DNA from: Chryseobacterium nakagawai
GTDB lineage: Bacteria > Bacteroidota > Bacteroidia > Flavobacteriales > Weeksellaceae
Direction: 5' to 3'
Assembly: GCF_900637665.1 (NCBI RefSeq)
Contig: NZ_LR134386.1
Span: 3,278,501 to 3,342,500, forward strand
DNA: 64,000 bases
In this document: piece after piece, positions 18,417 to 27,945 of the stretch
How positions within the stretch are numbered: position 1 is the first letter of the stretch
How the letters are laid out: the number at the start of each line of letters is the position of its first letter
The notes under the pieces: model-generated
What the model saw: only the letters and a program-made list of their open reading frames with translations
What the model was told of the DNA's origin: nothing
The model's database searches: none
Translations under genes and position numbers: made by a program

Positions 18417-18971
18417 ATGGATTTCTGTGCAATAGATTTTGAAACGGCCACACATGAAAAAAGCTCTGCATGTGAGATGGGAATCTGTGTAGTACAGGAC
18501 TCTACAATTGTAGAAACCAAAACATGGTTGATAAAACCTCCTAGTTTTCCTTATTTCAGTAAATTCAATGTTGCTGTACATGGGATACAACCTGAAGATG
18601 TACAGGATGCTCCTACCTTTGATGAAATTTGGTATGAGGCACAGGAAATGATGTATGGAAGCTTAATGATTGCTCACAACGCAGGTTTTGATGCTTCTGT
18701 TTTAAGAGGCTGTCTGGAACATTATGGCATGTTTACCCCACAACTCAACTATCTGTGCAGTATACAGCTTGCAAAGAAATCATGGAATTATCTTCCAAAA
18801 TATGGACTAAAGCCACTTGCCGAATACCATAACATCAAGTTCAATCACCACAGAGCGGGTGCTGATGCAGAAGTTTGTGCAAAGATATCTTTATTGGCAT
18901 TTGAGAAACTCTTCCTCACCAGTAATGATGAAGTAAATGAATATATGAAGGCAAAAATTAAAAAGCTCTAA
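18417..18971 (+). CDS. DnaQ-like 3'-5' exonuclease (DEDDh)
   Basis: 184 residues with the DEDDh motifs in order: Asp7 and Glu9 in CAIDFETA, an Asp in IAHNAGFDASVL, and His plus Asp in HHRAGADAEV. It resembles stand-alone exonuclease domains of the DNA polymerase III epsilon family. It acts on single-stranded DNA or RNA 3' ends; the exact substrate is not shown. There is no polymerase or BRCT part. It is a single gene 98 bases after the glycosyltransferase. Confidence 0.9.
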   Translation: MDFCAIDFETATHEKSSACEMGICVVQDSTIVETKTWLIKPPSFPYFSKFNVAVHGIQPEDVQDAPTFDEIWYEAQEMMYGSLMIAHNAGFDASVLRGCLEHYGMFTPQLNYLCSIQLAKKSWNYLPKYGLKPLAEYHNIKFNHHRAGADAEVCAKISLLAFEKLFLTSNDEVNEYMKAKIKKL

Positions 18972-19035
18972 TAATACAGCTAACAGACCCGGGTTCCGGT
19001 ACCTGCATCAGTCATTTTCTATGACAAAAACTATT

Positions 19036-19425
19036 TTAATTACTTAGTACTTCAGAGAGCAAGTTAAATTTTGGGATATCAATCTCAAAAGTCTCCTGTG
19101 TTTCTAGGTTTTTAACCAGGTATTTTCCACTCATATTTCCTACTCCGGAACGGAGCATTACATTGGAGAAATAAGCGAAATTTTCACCGGTTCCTATCTC
19201 TGGAGTCAGGCCGATAATTCCATCCCCTATAATCTCTGTGAATCCGAATCCTACATCAAAGATGAGCCATTTTCTTTTCAGTACTTTTATAGGAAAGCTT
19301 CCGTCATTTTCTATGGTGATATTGTACTTGAAAACATAACGGTTTTCGGATGGATAACTGTTTTTACTATCATATTCAGGTATTACTGAAACTTTGATAT
19401 TGGAAGTCATTTTTGAAAACATCAT
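19036..19425 (-). CDS. apaG: ApaG domain protein
   Basis: 129 residues, the usual ApaG length, with an immunoglobulin-like beta fold. It has KYNITIENDGSFPIKVLKRKW, the GEGVVG-like loop as VGFGFTEIIGDGIIG, and ENFAYFSNVMLRSGVGNMSG. ApaG is linked to Co2+/Mg2+ efflux phenotypes in enterobacteria, but its biochemical role is not settled. The start could be 19425 or an internal ATG (MTSNIKVSV) five codons later. It lies downstream of sucB in the same direction, behind a terminator. Confidence 0.9.
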   Translation of the reverse strand: MMFSKMTSNIKVSVIPEYDSKNSYPSENRYVFKYNITIENDGSFPIKVLKRKWLIFDVGFGFTEIIGDGIIGLTPEIGTGENFAYFSNVMLRSGVGNMSGKYLVKNLETQETFEIDIPKFNLLSEVLSN

Positions 19426-19446
19426 TGTAGTATTTTCTTAATAGAT

Positions 19447-19477
19447 ACAAAAATCTCGCCTTTTTTAAGGCGAGATT
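19447..19477 (-). terminator. Terminator of the sucA-sucB operon
   Basis: An 11-bp perfect stem AATCTCGCCTT/AAGGCGAGATT followed on the minus strand by five T. It lies 30 bases past the sucB stop. Confidence 0.9.
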
Positions 19478-19506
19478 ATATATTTGCGTTATAATTTTAT
19501 TAAAAA

Positions 19507-20760
19507 CTATAATCCAAGGCCTTTTCTTTCATCACCTCCCATTAATACCTGAACAGGATTGTCAATACCTTCTTTTACCGCTACAAGGAATCCTACAGAT
19601 TCTTTTCCGTCGATAATTCTGTGGTCATAAGACATTGCCACGTACATCATTGGTCTGATTACAACTTGTCCATCAACAGCAACTGGTCTCTGGATAATGT
19701 TGTGCATTCCTAAGATTGCAGATTGTGGTGGGTTGATGATTGGTGTAGACAGCATAGATCCGAAAGTACCACCATTTGTAATGGTGAAAGTACCACCAGT
19801 CATTTCGTCAACTGTAATTTTACCGTCTCTTACTTTGGTAGCAAGATCTTTGATGTTTGCTTCAACTGCGCTGAAAGACATATTTTCTGCATTTCTCAAT
19901 ACAGGAACCATTAATCCTTTAGGACCAGAAACGGCAATTGAAATATCACAGAAATCATAGTTTATTTTGAAATCTCCGTCAATTGATGCATTTACATCAG
20001 GATACATTTCTAATGCTCTTGTAACCGCTTTTGTAAAGAAAGACATGAAACCAAGTCCAACTCCATGCTTTTGAGCAAATTCTTCTTTATATAGTTTTCT
20101 TAATCTGAAGATTTCAGACATGTCAACTTCGTTGAAAGTTGTTAACATTGCTGTTTCATTCTTCACAGAAACTAGTCTCTGAGCTATTTTTCTTCTTAAT
20201 ACTGAAAGTTTAGTTGTTGTTGTGGATCTAGAACCTGTAGCCGTAAGAGGACTTCCTCCTAATGCAGGAACTGCAGCTAATTCAGCATCAGTCTTAGTGA
20301 TTCTTCCGTCTCTTCCTGTCCCTGAAACCTGAGCAGCATCCATTCCTTTTTCATCAAGGATTTTCTTAGCTGATGGAGATGGAGCTCCTGTAGCATAAGT
20401 TTGTGGAGCAGCAACCGGAGCAGCTGGTTTTGGAGCTTCTTGTTTAGCAGGTTCAGCCGCTTTTGGAGCTTCTTCCTGTTTTGGAGCTTCAGCAGCAGGT
20501 GCAGCACCTTCTGGTCTTGCAGCATCCATATCAATTAAACAAACTACCTGACCTACTTGTACCACATCACCTTCTTCTGCTTTTAAAGTGATAATCCCAC
20601 TTTGTTCTGCAGGCAATTCAAGAGTTGCTTTGTCTGAGTCTACTTCTGCGATAGGCTGATCTTTTTCTACATAATCACCATCTTTTACTAGCCAAGTTGC
20701 AATTTCAACTTCTGTGATTGATTCGCCCGGTGAAGGAACTTTCATTTCTAAAACTGACAT
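19507..20760 (-). CDS. sucB: 2-oxoglutarate dehydrogenase E2, dihydrolipoyl succinyltransferase
   Basis: 417 residues. One lipoyl domain has Lys44 in [12 protein letters not shown], followed by a Pro/Ala/Glu-rich linker. A subunit-binding domain spans about 125-160 ([12 protein letters not shown]...GRDGRITK), and the catalytic domain carries the DHRIIDG motif (His380). The [11 protein letters not shown] form is typical for OGDH E2. It transfers the succinyl group to CoA in the TCA cycle. It lies 39 bases after sucA in one operon; the E3 gene (lpd) is not in the window. Confidence 0.97.
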   Translation of the reverse strand: MSVLEMKVPSPGESITEVEIATWLVKDGDYVEKDQPIAEVDSDKATLELPAEQSGIITLKAEEGDVVQVGQVVCLIDMDAARPEGAAPAAEAPKQEEAPKAAEPAKQEAPKPAAPVAAPQTYATGAPSPSAKKILDEKGMDAAQVSGTGRDGRITKTDAELAAVPALGGSPLTATGSRSTTTTKLSVLRRKIAQRLVSVKNETAMLTTFNEVDMSEIFRLRKLYKEEFAQKHGVGLGFMSFFTKAVTRALEMYPDVNASIDGDFKINYDFCDISIAVSGPKGLMVPVLRNAENMSFSAVEANIKDLATKVRDGKITVDEMTGGTFTITNGGTFGSMLSTPIINPPQSAILGMHNIIQRPVAVDGQVVIRPMMYVAMSYDHRIIDGKESVGFLVAVKEGIDNPVQVLMGGDERKGLGL

Positions 20761-20799
20761 ATCGAGTATTTTTTATTTTTTAATTGGATATTATTTAAA

Positions 20800-23613
20800 T
20801 TAAGCTGTAACGGGTCTTTTTGCTGGAGCATCATCTCTATCAAAAACTCTGTTGATTACTGCATTTTGGTTTTTCTCAAACATTTTGTGGCTACCTGGAG
20901 CCGGAGCACCGCTTGGTACCGGGGATACTACCTGGATACCTGTATCTCTGAAGTTTCTCAGGATATAAGACCAAGCTCCCATGTTTTCAGGTTCTTCCTG
21001 GGCCCACACCAATTGTGTTCTGTTTTCGTATTTGTTGAAGATTGCTTCAATAGCATCTGTCTGAAGTGGATATAACTGCTCAAATCTTACTAATGCAATA
21101 TTTTCACAGTTCAATTCTTCTTTCTTCGCTAATAATTCGAAGTATAATTTACCTGAACAAAGAACTAACTTTTCTACTTTTTTAGGATCTGCACTTGGAT
21201 CATCTAAGATTGGCTGGAATGTACCTGTTGCGAAATCTTCAAGTGGAGAAACTACTTTTGGATGTCTCAATAAAGATTTAGGGCTCATTACGATCAATGG
21301 CTTTCTGAACCCCCATTTCAATTGCCTTCTCAATAAGTGGAAGTAGTTGGCAGGAGAAGTAATATTGGCTACTACCATGTTTTCATTAGCACAAAGTGTT
21401 AGGAATCTTTCCAATCTTGCTGAAGAGTGTTCCGCACCCTGACCTTCTGAACCGTGAGGCAATAACATTACCAATCCGTTCTGAAGTTTCCATTTTTCTT
21501 CTGCAGCAGCTAAGTATTGGTCAACGATAATCTGAGCACCATTCACAAAATCACCGAACTGAGCCTCCCAGATGGTTAAGGTATTTGGAGATGCCATTGC
21601 ATATCCGTAATCGAAACCTAAAACACCATATTCTGAAAGGTGAGAGTTGAATACATCAAATCTACTTTCTGAAACGTGTCTTAACGGGATATATTCTTCT
21701 TCTGTATCTTCTGTTTTTACAACGGCGTGTCTGTGGGAGAATGTTCCTCTCTCCACATCTTCTCCTGAGATTCTTACATTGTGACCTTCTACAAGTAGTG
21801 TTGCATATGCTAACCACTCTCCTAACGCCCAGTCTAATGAATCTCCTTCAATAGCTTTGATACGGTTTTCGAACAGTCTTGTAATCTTGTTAAGGAATTT
21901 TTTATCAGCAGGAAGCGTAGACATTTTAAGTGCTAATTCTTTCAATTTAGCTAAGTCATATTGAGTATCAACCTGCGATTGAACAGCTCCTCTTTTTCCA
22001 ATTGGATAGTTCGTCCAATCATCAGCCATAAACAAATCCATTACGTTTTTCTCAATTTCCTTAGAAGCGTCAAAGTCCTTATCTAACAGTGCTTTGAATT
22101 CCGTTTCCATTTTAGCAATTACATCATTTGAAGTAATACTATCCTTAAGTAATTTTTCTTTATAAATTTCTCTTGGATTCGGGTGCTTTGAAATTGTTTT
22201 ATATAGATTAGGCTGAGTAAATCTTGGCTCATCCCCTTCATTGTGACCGTATTTTCTATATCCTAAAAGGTCAATATACACATCTTTTCCGAATTTCGCT
22301 CTGAAGTCAGCAGCAAAATGGATGGCGTGAACTACAGCTTCTGCATCGTCAGCATTTACGTGCATTACAGGAGATTCTGTAACTTTTGCAATGTCTGTAC
22401 AGTAGGTTGAAGATCTTGCATCCATGTAGTTTGTTGTAAATGAAACCTGGTTATTTACAACGATATGAACTGTACCTCCTGTTCTATAGCCTTCCAAAGT
22501 CATCATCTGAGCTACTTCGTAAGCAATACCTTGCCCTGCAATAGCACCATCACCATGAATGATAATTGGTAACACTTTAGAATAGTCTTTGTATTTATCA
22601 TCTACTTTTGCACGGCAAATACCCTCTACTAAGGCAGCTACAGTTTCAAGGTGAGACGGATTAGGCGTAAGGTTGATACTCACTTCTTCTCCTGAAGCAG
22701 TTTTGATCTTTTTAGATGATCCTAAGTGATATTTAACATCACCTGAGAATACATCCTCTTCAAATTCTTTACCTTCAAATTCTGAGAAGATCTGCTTGTA
22801 AGACTTTCCGAAAATATTGGTTAAAACATTTAATCTTCCTCTGTGAGCCATTCCTAGAACAACTTCATCAACTCCTAATTGAGAAGATCTTGAGATCAAT
22901 TGATCTAAAGCTGGGATTAATGTTTCTCCACCTTCTAGTGAGAATCTTTTCTGACCTACAAATTTTGTATGAAGATAATTTTCAAAGGCTACAGCCTGAT
23001 TTAATTTTAATAAAATCTCTGTTTTTTCGTTCGCAGAAAGGCTTGGGTGGTTTTCATTTACCTGAAGCCATTTTTTGATAAAATCTTTTTCTTCAACGTT
23101 GTTGATGTATGTATATTCTACTCCGATAGAATCACAGTAGATATTCTCAAGGTGTTTGATAAGGTCTGCTAAAGTAGCAGGCTCTTTCATCCCTGTTTCA
23201 ACGGCACAATTGAATTTTGTATTTAAATCTGCTGTAGATAGACCGAAGTTCTCGATATCTAAAGTAGGTGTATAGTGTCTTCTTTCTCTAACTGGGTTTG
23301 TTTTTGTAAACAGGTGCCCTCTTGTTCTGTAAGCCTCAATAAGGTTTACTACCTTAAATTCTTTCTTGATGTGTTCAGGAACTTCTCCGGTTGATACTGC
23401 CTGAGAAATCTGTTGTACTGCCGGAGCAGCGTTGGCCGGAGCCTGAATAAATTGAATGTTATCGTCATCTCCATAGTTCTCCAAAGCAAAATCGAAGCCT
23501 TGAAAGAAAGCTTTCCATGATGGCTCTAAAGAATCCGGGAATTTTAAGTATTGTTGGTATAAATCCTCAATTAACTGAGAATGAGCTGCGTTTAGGAATG
23601 AAAATCTGTCCAT
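20800..23613 (-). CDS. sucA: 2-oxoglutarate dehydrogenase E1
   Basis: 937 residues, the normal OGDH E1 size. The N-terminal peptide MDRFSFLNAAHSQLIEDLYQ is the E2-binding tail. The thiamine diphosphate region contains HGDGAIAGQGIAYEVAQMM and the active-site stretch VVLGMAHRGRLNVL. The C-terminal half has LPHGSEGQGAEHSSAR and WAQEEPENMGAW. It decarboxylates 2-oxoglutarate and passes succinyl to the E2 encoded by the next gene. A candidate -7 box TAAATTTG on the minus strand lies at 23668-23661. Confidence 0.98.
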   Translation of the reverse strand: MDRFSFLNAAHSQLIEDLYQQYLKFPDSLEPSWKAFFQGFDFALENYGDDDNIQFIQAPANAAPAVQQISQAVSTGEVPEHIKKEFKVVNLIEAYRTRGHLFTKTNPVRERRHYTPTLDIENFGLSTADLNTKFNCAVETGMKEPATLADLIKHLENIYCDSIGVEYTYINNVEEKDFIKKWLQVNENHPSLSANEKTEILLKLNQAVAFENYLHTKFVGQKRFSLEGGETLIPALDQLISRSSQLGVDEVVLGMAHRGRLNVLTNIFGKSYKQIFSEFEGKEFEEDVFSGDVKYHLGSSKKIKTASGEEVSINLTPNPSHLETVAALVEGICRAKVDDKYKDYSKVLPIIIHGDGAIAGQGIAYEVAQMMTLEGYRTGGTVHIVVNNQVSFTTNYMDARSSTYCTDIAKVTESPVMHVNADDAEAVVHAIHFAADFRAKFGKDVYIDLLGYRKYGHNEGDEPRFTQPNLYKTISKHPNPREIYKEKLLKDSITSNDVIAKMETEFKALLDKDFDASKEIEKNVMDLFMADDWTNYPIGKRGAVQSQVDTQYDLAKLKELALKMSTLPADKKFLNKITRLFENRIKAIEGDSLDWALGEWLAYATLLVEGHNVRISGEDVERGTFSHRHAVVKTEDTEEEYIPLRHVSESRFDVFNSHLSEYGVLGFDYGYAMASPNTLTIWEAQFGDFVNGAQIIVDQYLAAAEEKWKLQNGLVMLLPHGSEGQGAEHSSARLERFLTLCANENMVVANITSPANYFHLLRRQLKWGFRKPLIVMSPKSLLRHPKVVSPLEDFATGTFQPILDDPSADPKKVEKLVLCSGKLYFELLAKKEELNCENIALVRFEQLYPLQTDAIEAIFNKYENRTQLVWAQEEPENMGAWSYILRNFRDTGIQVVSPVPSGAPAPGSHKMFEKNQNAVINRVFDRDDAPAKRPVTA

Positions 23614-23660
23614 TATTACAGTTTATCTATTTATTAAAATTTATTTGTAGAATTAATCTT

Positions 23661-23668
23661 CAAATTTA
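23661..23668 (-). promoter_or_regulatory. Candidate -7 box for sucA-sucB
   Basis: TAAATTTG on the minus strand matches TAnnTTTG, about 48 bases before the sucA ATG. The -33 element is not clear. Confidence 0.45.
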
Positions 23669-23738
23669 ATAAAAAAAACCGAGTTAGAACAGTCTGAAAC
23701 CGTTAAAAAAACTTAAGAAAAAAATAATTAAAAAAAAA

Positions 23739-24779
23739 TTACTTATACACTGATAATGAGAGCTTAATGTTCACATCCTGACCTTCCATTGGACGTTCAA
23801 TAAAGGTCTGGCGGATATCTCCGAAGCGCATCTCATCTTTTTTGGCTTTCAGAATCAGCTGCTGAATTGCCTTAATTCGGCCTTCATAGCTGCCTTTGTA
23901 GTACATTACGTAGTTTTGTGATGGGTTTACAGACCTAAAACTAAAGTTATTATCAGAGACTCCAATTTTCTTGGAAAGTGGAATTCCCAGGAAGTAAGAA
24001 ACTTCTTTGTCTTTATAGTTATCTGCATCGGTCATCAAGACCGGATAGCCGAATTCATCATCTCTTTTACCAAGGTCCATCGATACGAAATTATACACTT
24101 TGTTATAATTCATCACGATATTTTTGTAAAGGGCATCTTTTTTATTAGCTGTACTTACATTGATACCTAATAACAGCTTATCTTCTTCATTTTCCACCAT
24201 CAGACTGTCATATTTGATGGCTGCCATCTGATTGTCTTTTTCAACCTTATTTCCTAAAGAATTTTTAAGATTAACCATACTTTTGTTGATATTTTCAGCA
24301 AAACGGTCCTCTGTCCAGAAGTTCTCTACTCTTCGCCAGACAGAAAGTTTAGGCGTATGTACATACCACGTAATTTTAGTCTTTTCAGCAGAAACAGGCT
24401 TAAATTTAACGTCAACCAATGTCGGATTTTCATTTTCATCCTCAAAAAGCTGATATTTTAGAGTCTTATTAAGATTCTCATAAAGGATGAACATTTCACC
24501 ATCGGTATCATTCTGTTTGTCTACATAGCTAATGGCACTCCCCTGTCCTTCATAAGGCGTATAATAGTCTATATCCATAGATTGTGAACTGGTAAAAAAG
24601 TTGTTCCATCTTGTAAAGCTCTGGAGATTATTGAACTGAGCAAAAACTTTATCTACCGGGTAATCAATTTCTTTCTCCACGGTGAAATTCTTGCTTTCAT
24701 CCACAAAATAATACATAGAAGCAGCATAAGCACCTCCCAAAAGAACAATAAGGACAGTTAGATATTTAAAAATACGCAT
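23739..24779 (-). CDS. SRPBCC (polyketide cyclase-like) protein with GyrI-like C-terminus
   Basis: 346 residues from the ATG at 24779 (MRIFKYLTVLIVLLGGAYAA, one membrane anchor or uncleaved signal). A START/SRPBCC-like domain follows (about 35-170, beginning FTVEKEIDYPVDKVFAQFNNLQ cut by turns, with SFTRWNNF). The C-terminal part (about 195-346), with YYKGSYEGRIKAIQQL, resembles GyrI-like small-molecule-binding domains. Both folds bind hydrophobic ligands; no catalytic residue can be named. Two more ATG/upstream codons add six residues. It lies downstream of no obvious partner; 125 bases separate it from sucA. Confidence 0.75.
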   Translation of the reverse strand: MRIFKYLTVLIVLLGGAYAASMYYFVDESKNFTVEKEIDYPVDKVFAQFNNLQSFTRWNNFFTSSQSMDIDYYTPYEGQGSAISYVDKQNDTDGEMFILYENLNKTLKYQLFEDENENPTLVDVKFKPVSAEKTKITWYVHTPKLSVWRRVENFWTEDRFAENINKSMVNLKNSLGNKVEKDNQMAAIKYDSLMVENEEDKLLLGINVSTANKKDALYKNIVMNYNKVYNFVSMDLGKRDDEFGYPVLMTDADNYKDKEVSYFLGIPLSKKIGVSDNNFSFRSVNPSQNYVMYYKGSYEGRIKAIQQLILKAKKDEMRFGDIRQTFIERPMEGQDVNIKLSLSVYK

Positions 24780-24961
24780 AGCACAAAAGTAATACAAATA
24801 AAAAAAGTGACCAATATGCCGATCACTCTGGTTGTATGTTTAACAATAATTAACCTAGTTAAAGGCTGGAAGCTGGATAATGAAATATGTAAACCACTGT
24901 TATTATAACAATTACCAATAATTCTTTGATTAAAATTAGGTGCTGATAAATTTTACCCCAT

Positions 24962-25057
24962 TGTCATTGGCTACGTCGAATCTTTGATTTCCTGCGAAGG
25001 AAGAATCTCATTTATAGTTTAGATTCTTCATTTCACTTCTTTACATTGGGAATGGCA
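24962..25057 (+). repeat. Palindromic dispersed repeat, copy 1
   Basis: About 96 bases bounded by TGTCATT and AATGGCA, with an internal inverted repeat GAAGAATCT (25000-25008) and AGATTCTTC (25021-25029). The first 78 bases match the reverse complement of 60641-60718 at close to 88 percent by eye. It occupies most of the information in the 24780-25175 gap, where I see no gene. Confidence 0.85.
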
Positions 25058-25175
25058 TAGTGAAATAATAACTTAATGTAAAACCATTATTCCCAGGTCT
25101 TTCAATAAAGAAAGGGACTATTTATCACTCCGATTTTGATAACTTCCATCTTCCAGCCTCCCTCTTCTTTTCTTC

Positions 25176-26444
25176 TCACCCAATATGAGTTCCCGGTGCC
25201 AGCACTGCCCCTTTTTTCACAACTACAATCCCATCCTGTACTGAATAAGTTCCATAATCGCCATCCGGAAGATGTTTTCCACCAATAATTTTTACATTAT
25301 CTCCGATATAGCAATTTTTATCAAGAATCGCTTTTTCAATATAGCAGTATTTCCCAATCCCCATATTCGGACGACCATTTCTATCGTTAAGAACAATTTC
25401 TGTGGTATTTTGATAGAAATCTGCTCCCATCACGTAGGAATTAACAATGGTACTGCCTTTATCTATGCGGGTTCTATTTCCAATCACAGAATTTTCAATT
25501 TTATCTGCCATAATGATACATCCATCTCCGAAAACAGCCTTACTCACATAAGAACCGTTGATTTTTGATGGTGGAAGCATTCTCGCTCTTGTATAGATTG
25601 GAGAGGAAGAAAACAAGTTAAATTGCGGAAGATCCAGACAAAGATCCAGATTGGCTTCGTAGAATGATTCTATGGTTCCGATATCCGTCCAATATCCTTC
25701 ATATTGATAACTTAATGTTTTATATTTCCCAATGGAACTTGGAATAATATCTTTTCCGAAATCATCACCAGCACCTTCGTCAAACATCTTCTTAAGAATG
25801 GTCTTGGTGAAGATATAAATCCCCATGGAAGCCAGATACTCCTTACCTCTGTTTTTATTTTCTTCCGAAACCTCAGATTGCAAACCTTCCAGCATATCAT
25901 AACCTGGCTTTTCGTAGAAAGAGGTAATATTTCCATCATCATCGGATTTTAAGATCCCAAAACCCGTTGCATCCTTTGCATTGACTGGAATGGTTGCAAT
26001 GGTAAGATCACCTCCGTTTTCAATATGAAAATCCAGCATTTCTCTAAAATCCATCTGATAAAGTTGATCTCCGGAAAGAATTAAGATATATTCATAGTCA
26101 TACTTTTCAAGATGTTTCATGGACTGGCGCACTGCATCTGCAGTTCCTTGGTACCAGCTGTCATTTTCTACATTCTGCTCAGCAGCTAAAATATCTACAA
26201 AGCCCTGACTGAAGATATCGAAATGATAAGAATTTTTAATATGCGAGTTCAGTGACGCTGAGTTAAACTGAGTCAGAACCAGGATTTTATTTAGTCCTGA
26301 GTTCAGGCAGTTTGAAATAGGAATATCCACCAGTCTGTATTTTCCAGCAATAGGAACTGCAGGTTTTGATCTGGTATACGTTAACGGGAATAATCTTGTT
26401 CCTCTGCCTCCGCCCAATACAATAGAGATTACATTTGGATTCAT
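25176..26444 (-). CDS. glgC: Glucose-1-phosphate adenylyltransferase
   Basis: 422 residues starting MNPNVISIVLGGGRGTRLFPLT, the nucleotidyltransferase signature at about 10-22. It continues with SKPAVPIAGKYRLVDIPISN, WYQGTADAVRQ, and a left-handed beta-helix C-terminus (YIEKAILDKNCYIGDNVKI). It makes ADP-glucose for glycogen. It is the last gene of glgB-glgA-glgC, 93 bases after glgA. Confidence 0.97.
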   Translation of the reverse strand: MNPNVISIVLGGGRGTRLFPLTYTRSKPAVPIAGKYRLVDIPISNCLNSGLNKILVLTQFNSASLNSHIKNSYHFDIFSQGFVDILAAEQNVENDSWYQGTADAVRQSMKHLEKYDYEYILILSGDQLYQMDFREMLDFHIENGGDLTIATIPVNAKDATGFGILKSDDDGNITSFYEKPGYDMLEGLQSEVSEENKNRGKEYLASMGIYIFTKTILKKMFDEGAGDDFGKDIIPSSIGKYKTLSYQYEGYWTDIGTIESFYEANLDLCLDLPQFNLFSSSPIYTRARMLPPSKINGSYVSKAVFGDGCIIMADKIENSVIGNRTRIDKGSTIVNSYVMGADFYQNTTEIVLNDRNGRPNMGIGKYCYIEKAILDKNCYIGDNVKIIGGKHLPDGDYGTYSVQDGIVVVKKGAVLAPGTHIG

Positions 26445-26537
26445 AAATATATTGCGTTTTTTATTTTATTAAATTTACTGTTCTATTTTCGGTGTCTGAT
26501 TAATCTGATATCACTAAGGATAAAAAATCTCATTATG

Positions 26538-27944
26538 TCAGCTGTTATATAAAGCTATGTATTTCTCAGCAGATTTCTCCCATGCAAAGTCAAAATTCAT
26601 GTTGGCATGAATAAGTTCTTCCATCATTCCTTTTTGATTATAAATTCCAATCGCCCTGTTCATCGCATGTACAATATCGTCTACACCGGGATATGTGAAA
26701 TTTAGTCCTGCTCCGCCGGTTGAAATATCTTCTACTGTATCTTTCAATCCGCCGGTATATCTTACTACCGGAACGGTTCCATATCTCATAGAATACATTT
26801 GATTTAAACCACATGGCTCTACTCTTGATGGCATTAACAGGAAATCTGCCGAGGCATAGATCTTATGAGAAAGATGTTCTTTATACCCTAAATCCAGGGC
26901 AAAGTTGGTATAGGTATAGTCGTATTCCTTAAGTTTATTCTCAATATAGGTATTTCCTGACCCCAGAATCATGATATTTAAAGCGCCATAGCTTTGTTTG
27001 ATACTTTTCCATACCACATCCGGTAATAGATCTGCTCCTTTTTCCGTAGCGAACCTACCAATAAATGCAAATAGAGGAAGTTCAGGTTTTAAACCATATT
27101 CTCTACAAAGTTTCTCTTTGTTCTTTTTCTTTTGCGCCACTGCATTCTTACTGCTAAAATTAAAATCCAGCATGGGGTCAGTTTTCGGGTTCCAGACTTC
27201 CGTATCAATTCCATTGATAATTCCATACGCCTTGCCGAATTCCTGGCGAACCAGACTTTCTAGTCCTCTGAAGCTGATGAAAAGTTCTTCCAGATATCCT
27301 TCGGAAACTGTAGTAAAGGCATCTGAACATTTAATCATACTTGCTAATGGGTTTATCAATCCATTCCAATCCATTAAGCCCCATTTATAAGTATCAAAAG
27401 AAGGCATATAATTCGCCATATTCCAACTCATCATTCCCTGATATTCCCCGTTATGAATTGTCCCTATTGTTTTTACGTCTTGAAGAAAGCTAAATTCCGG
27501 ACAATGCTCTACCATAAAAGGGACTAATCCGGTATGGTAATCATGACAATGGAGAACATCCGGTTTTAATTCCATAGCACATAACCAATGCAGAACTCCC
27601 TGTTGGAAGGCCAGAAACTGAAAACTTTCATCCTTATATCCGTAAGGATTTTCCCTATCCAACAATCCGGGAATTTTCACCATATAGAGTTCAAACCCAA
27701 GAACATTTGTTTTTTCCTTTATGACCTGAACCTGCAGCATATTTGATCCCTGATGGATAAAGCCATCAAATACTAAATCAAATTCATGTTCGTGCACAAA
27801 GGGTTTATTATACCATGGCATTACTACCTTGGCTTCTATTCCTTTTATTTTATTCTGATATTTTGGAAGTGCACCTACAACATCTGCCAGCCCACCCACT
27901 TTTGCTACAGGATAACATTCTGTACTTAAATGATAGATAACCAT
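26538..27944 (-). CDS. glgA: Glycogen synthase (ADP-glucose, GT5)
   Basis: 468 residues with the ADP-glucose-binding motif KVGGLADVVGALP at 15-27, the C-terminal GT-B half with FIGRFATEKGADLL and the acidic/X-G-G-L region MPSRVEPCGLNQMYSMRYG. It elongates alpha-1,4-glucan from ADP-glucose made by GlgC. One base separates it from glgB, so it is in the same operon. Confidence 0.97.
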   Translation of the reverse strand: MVIYHLSTECYPVAKVGGLADVVGALPKYQNKIKGIEAKVVMPWYNKPFVHEHEFDLVFDGFIHQGSNMLQVQVIKEKTNVLGFELYMVKIPGLLDRENPYGYKDESFQFLAFQQGVLHWLCAMELKPDVLHCHDYHTGLVPFMVEHCPEFSFLQDVKTIGTIHNGEYQGMMSWNMANYMPSFDTYKWGLMDWNGLINPLASMIKCSDAFTTVSEGYLEELFISFRGLESLVRQEFGKAYGIINGIDTEVWNPKTDPMLDFNFSSKNAVAQKKKNKEKLCREYGLKPELPLFAFIGRFATEKGADLLPDVVWKSIKQSYGALNIMILGSGNTYIENKLKEYDYTYTNFALDLGYKEHLSHKIYASADFLLMPSRVEPCGLNQMYSMRYGTVPVVRYTGGLKDTVEDISTGGAGLNFTYPGVDDIVHAMNRAIGIYNQKGMMEELIHANMNFDFAWEKSAEKYIALYNS

Positions 27945-27945
27945 T

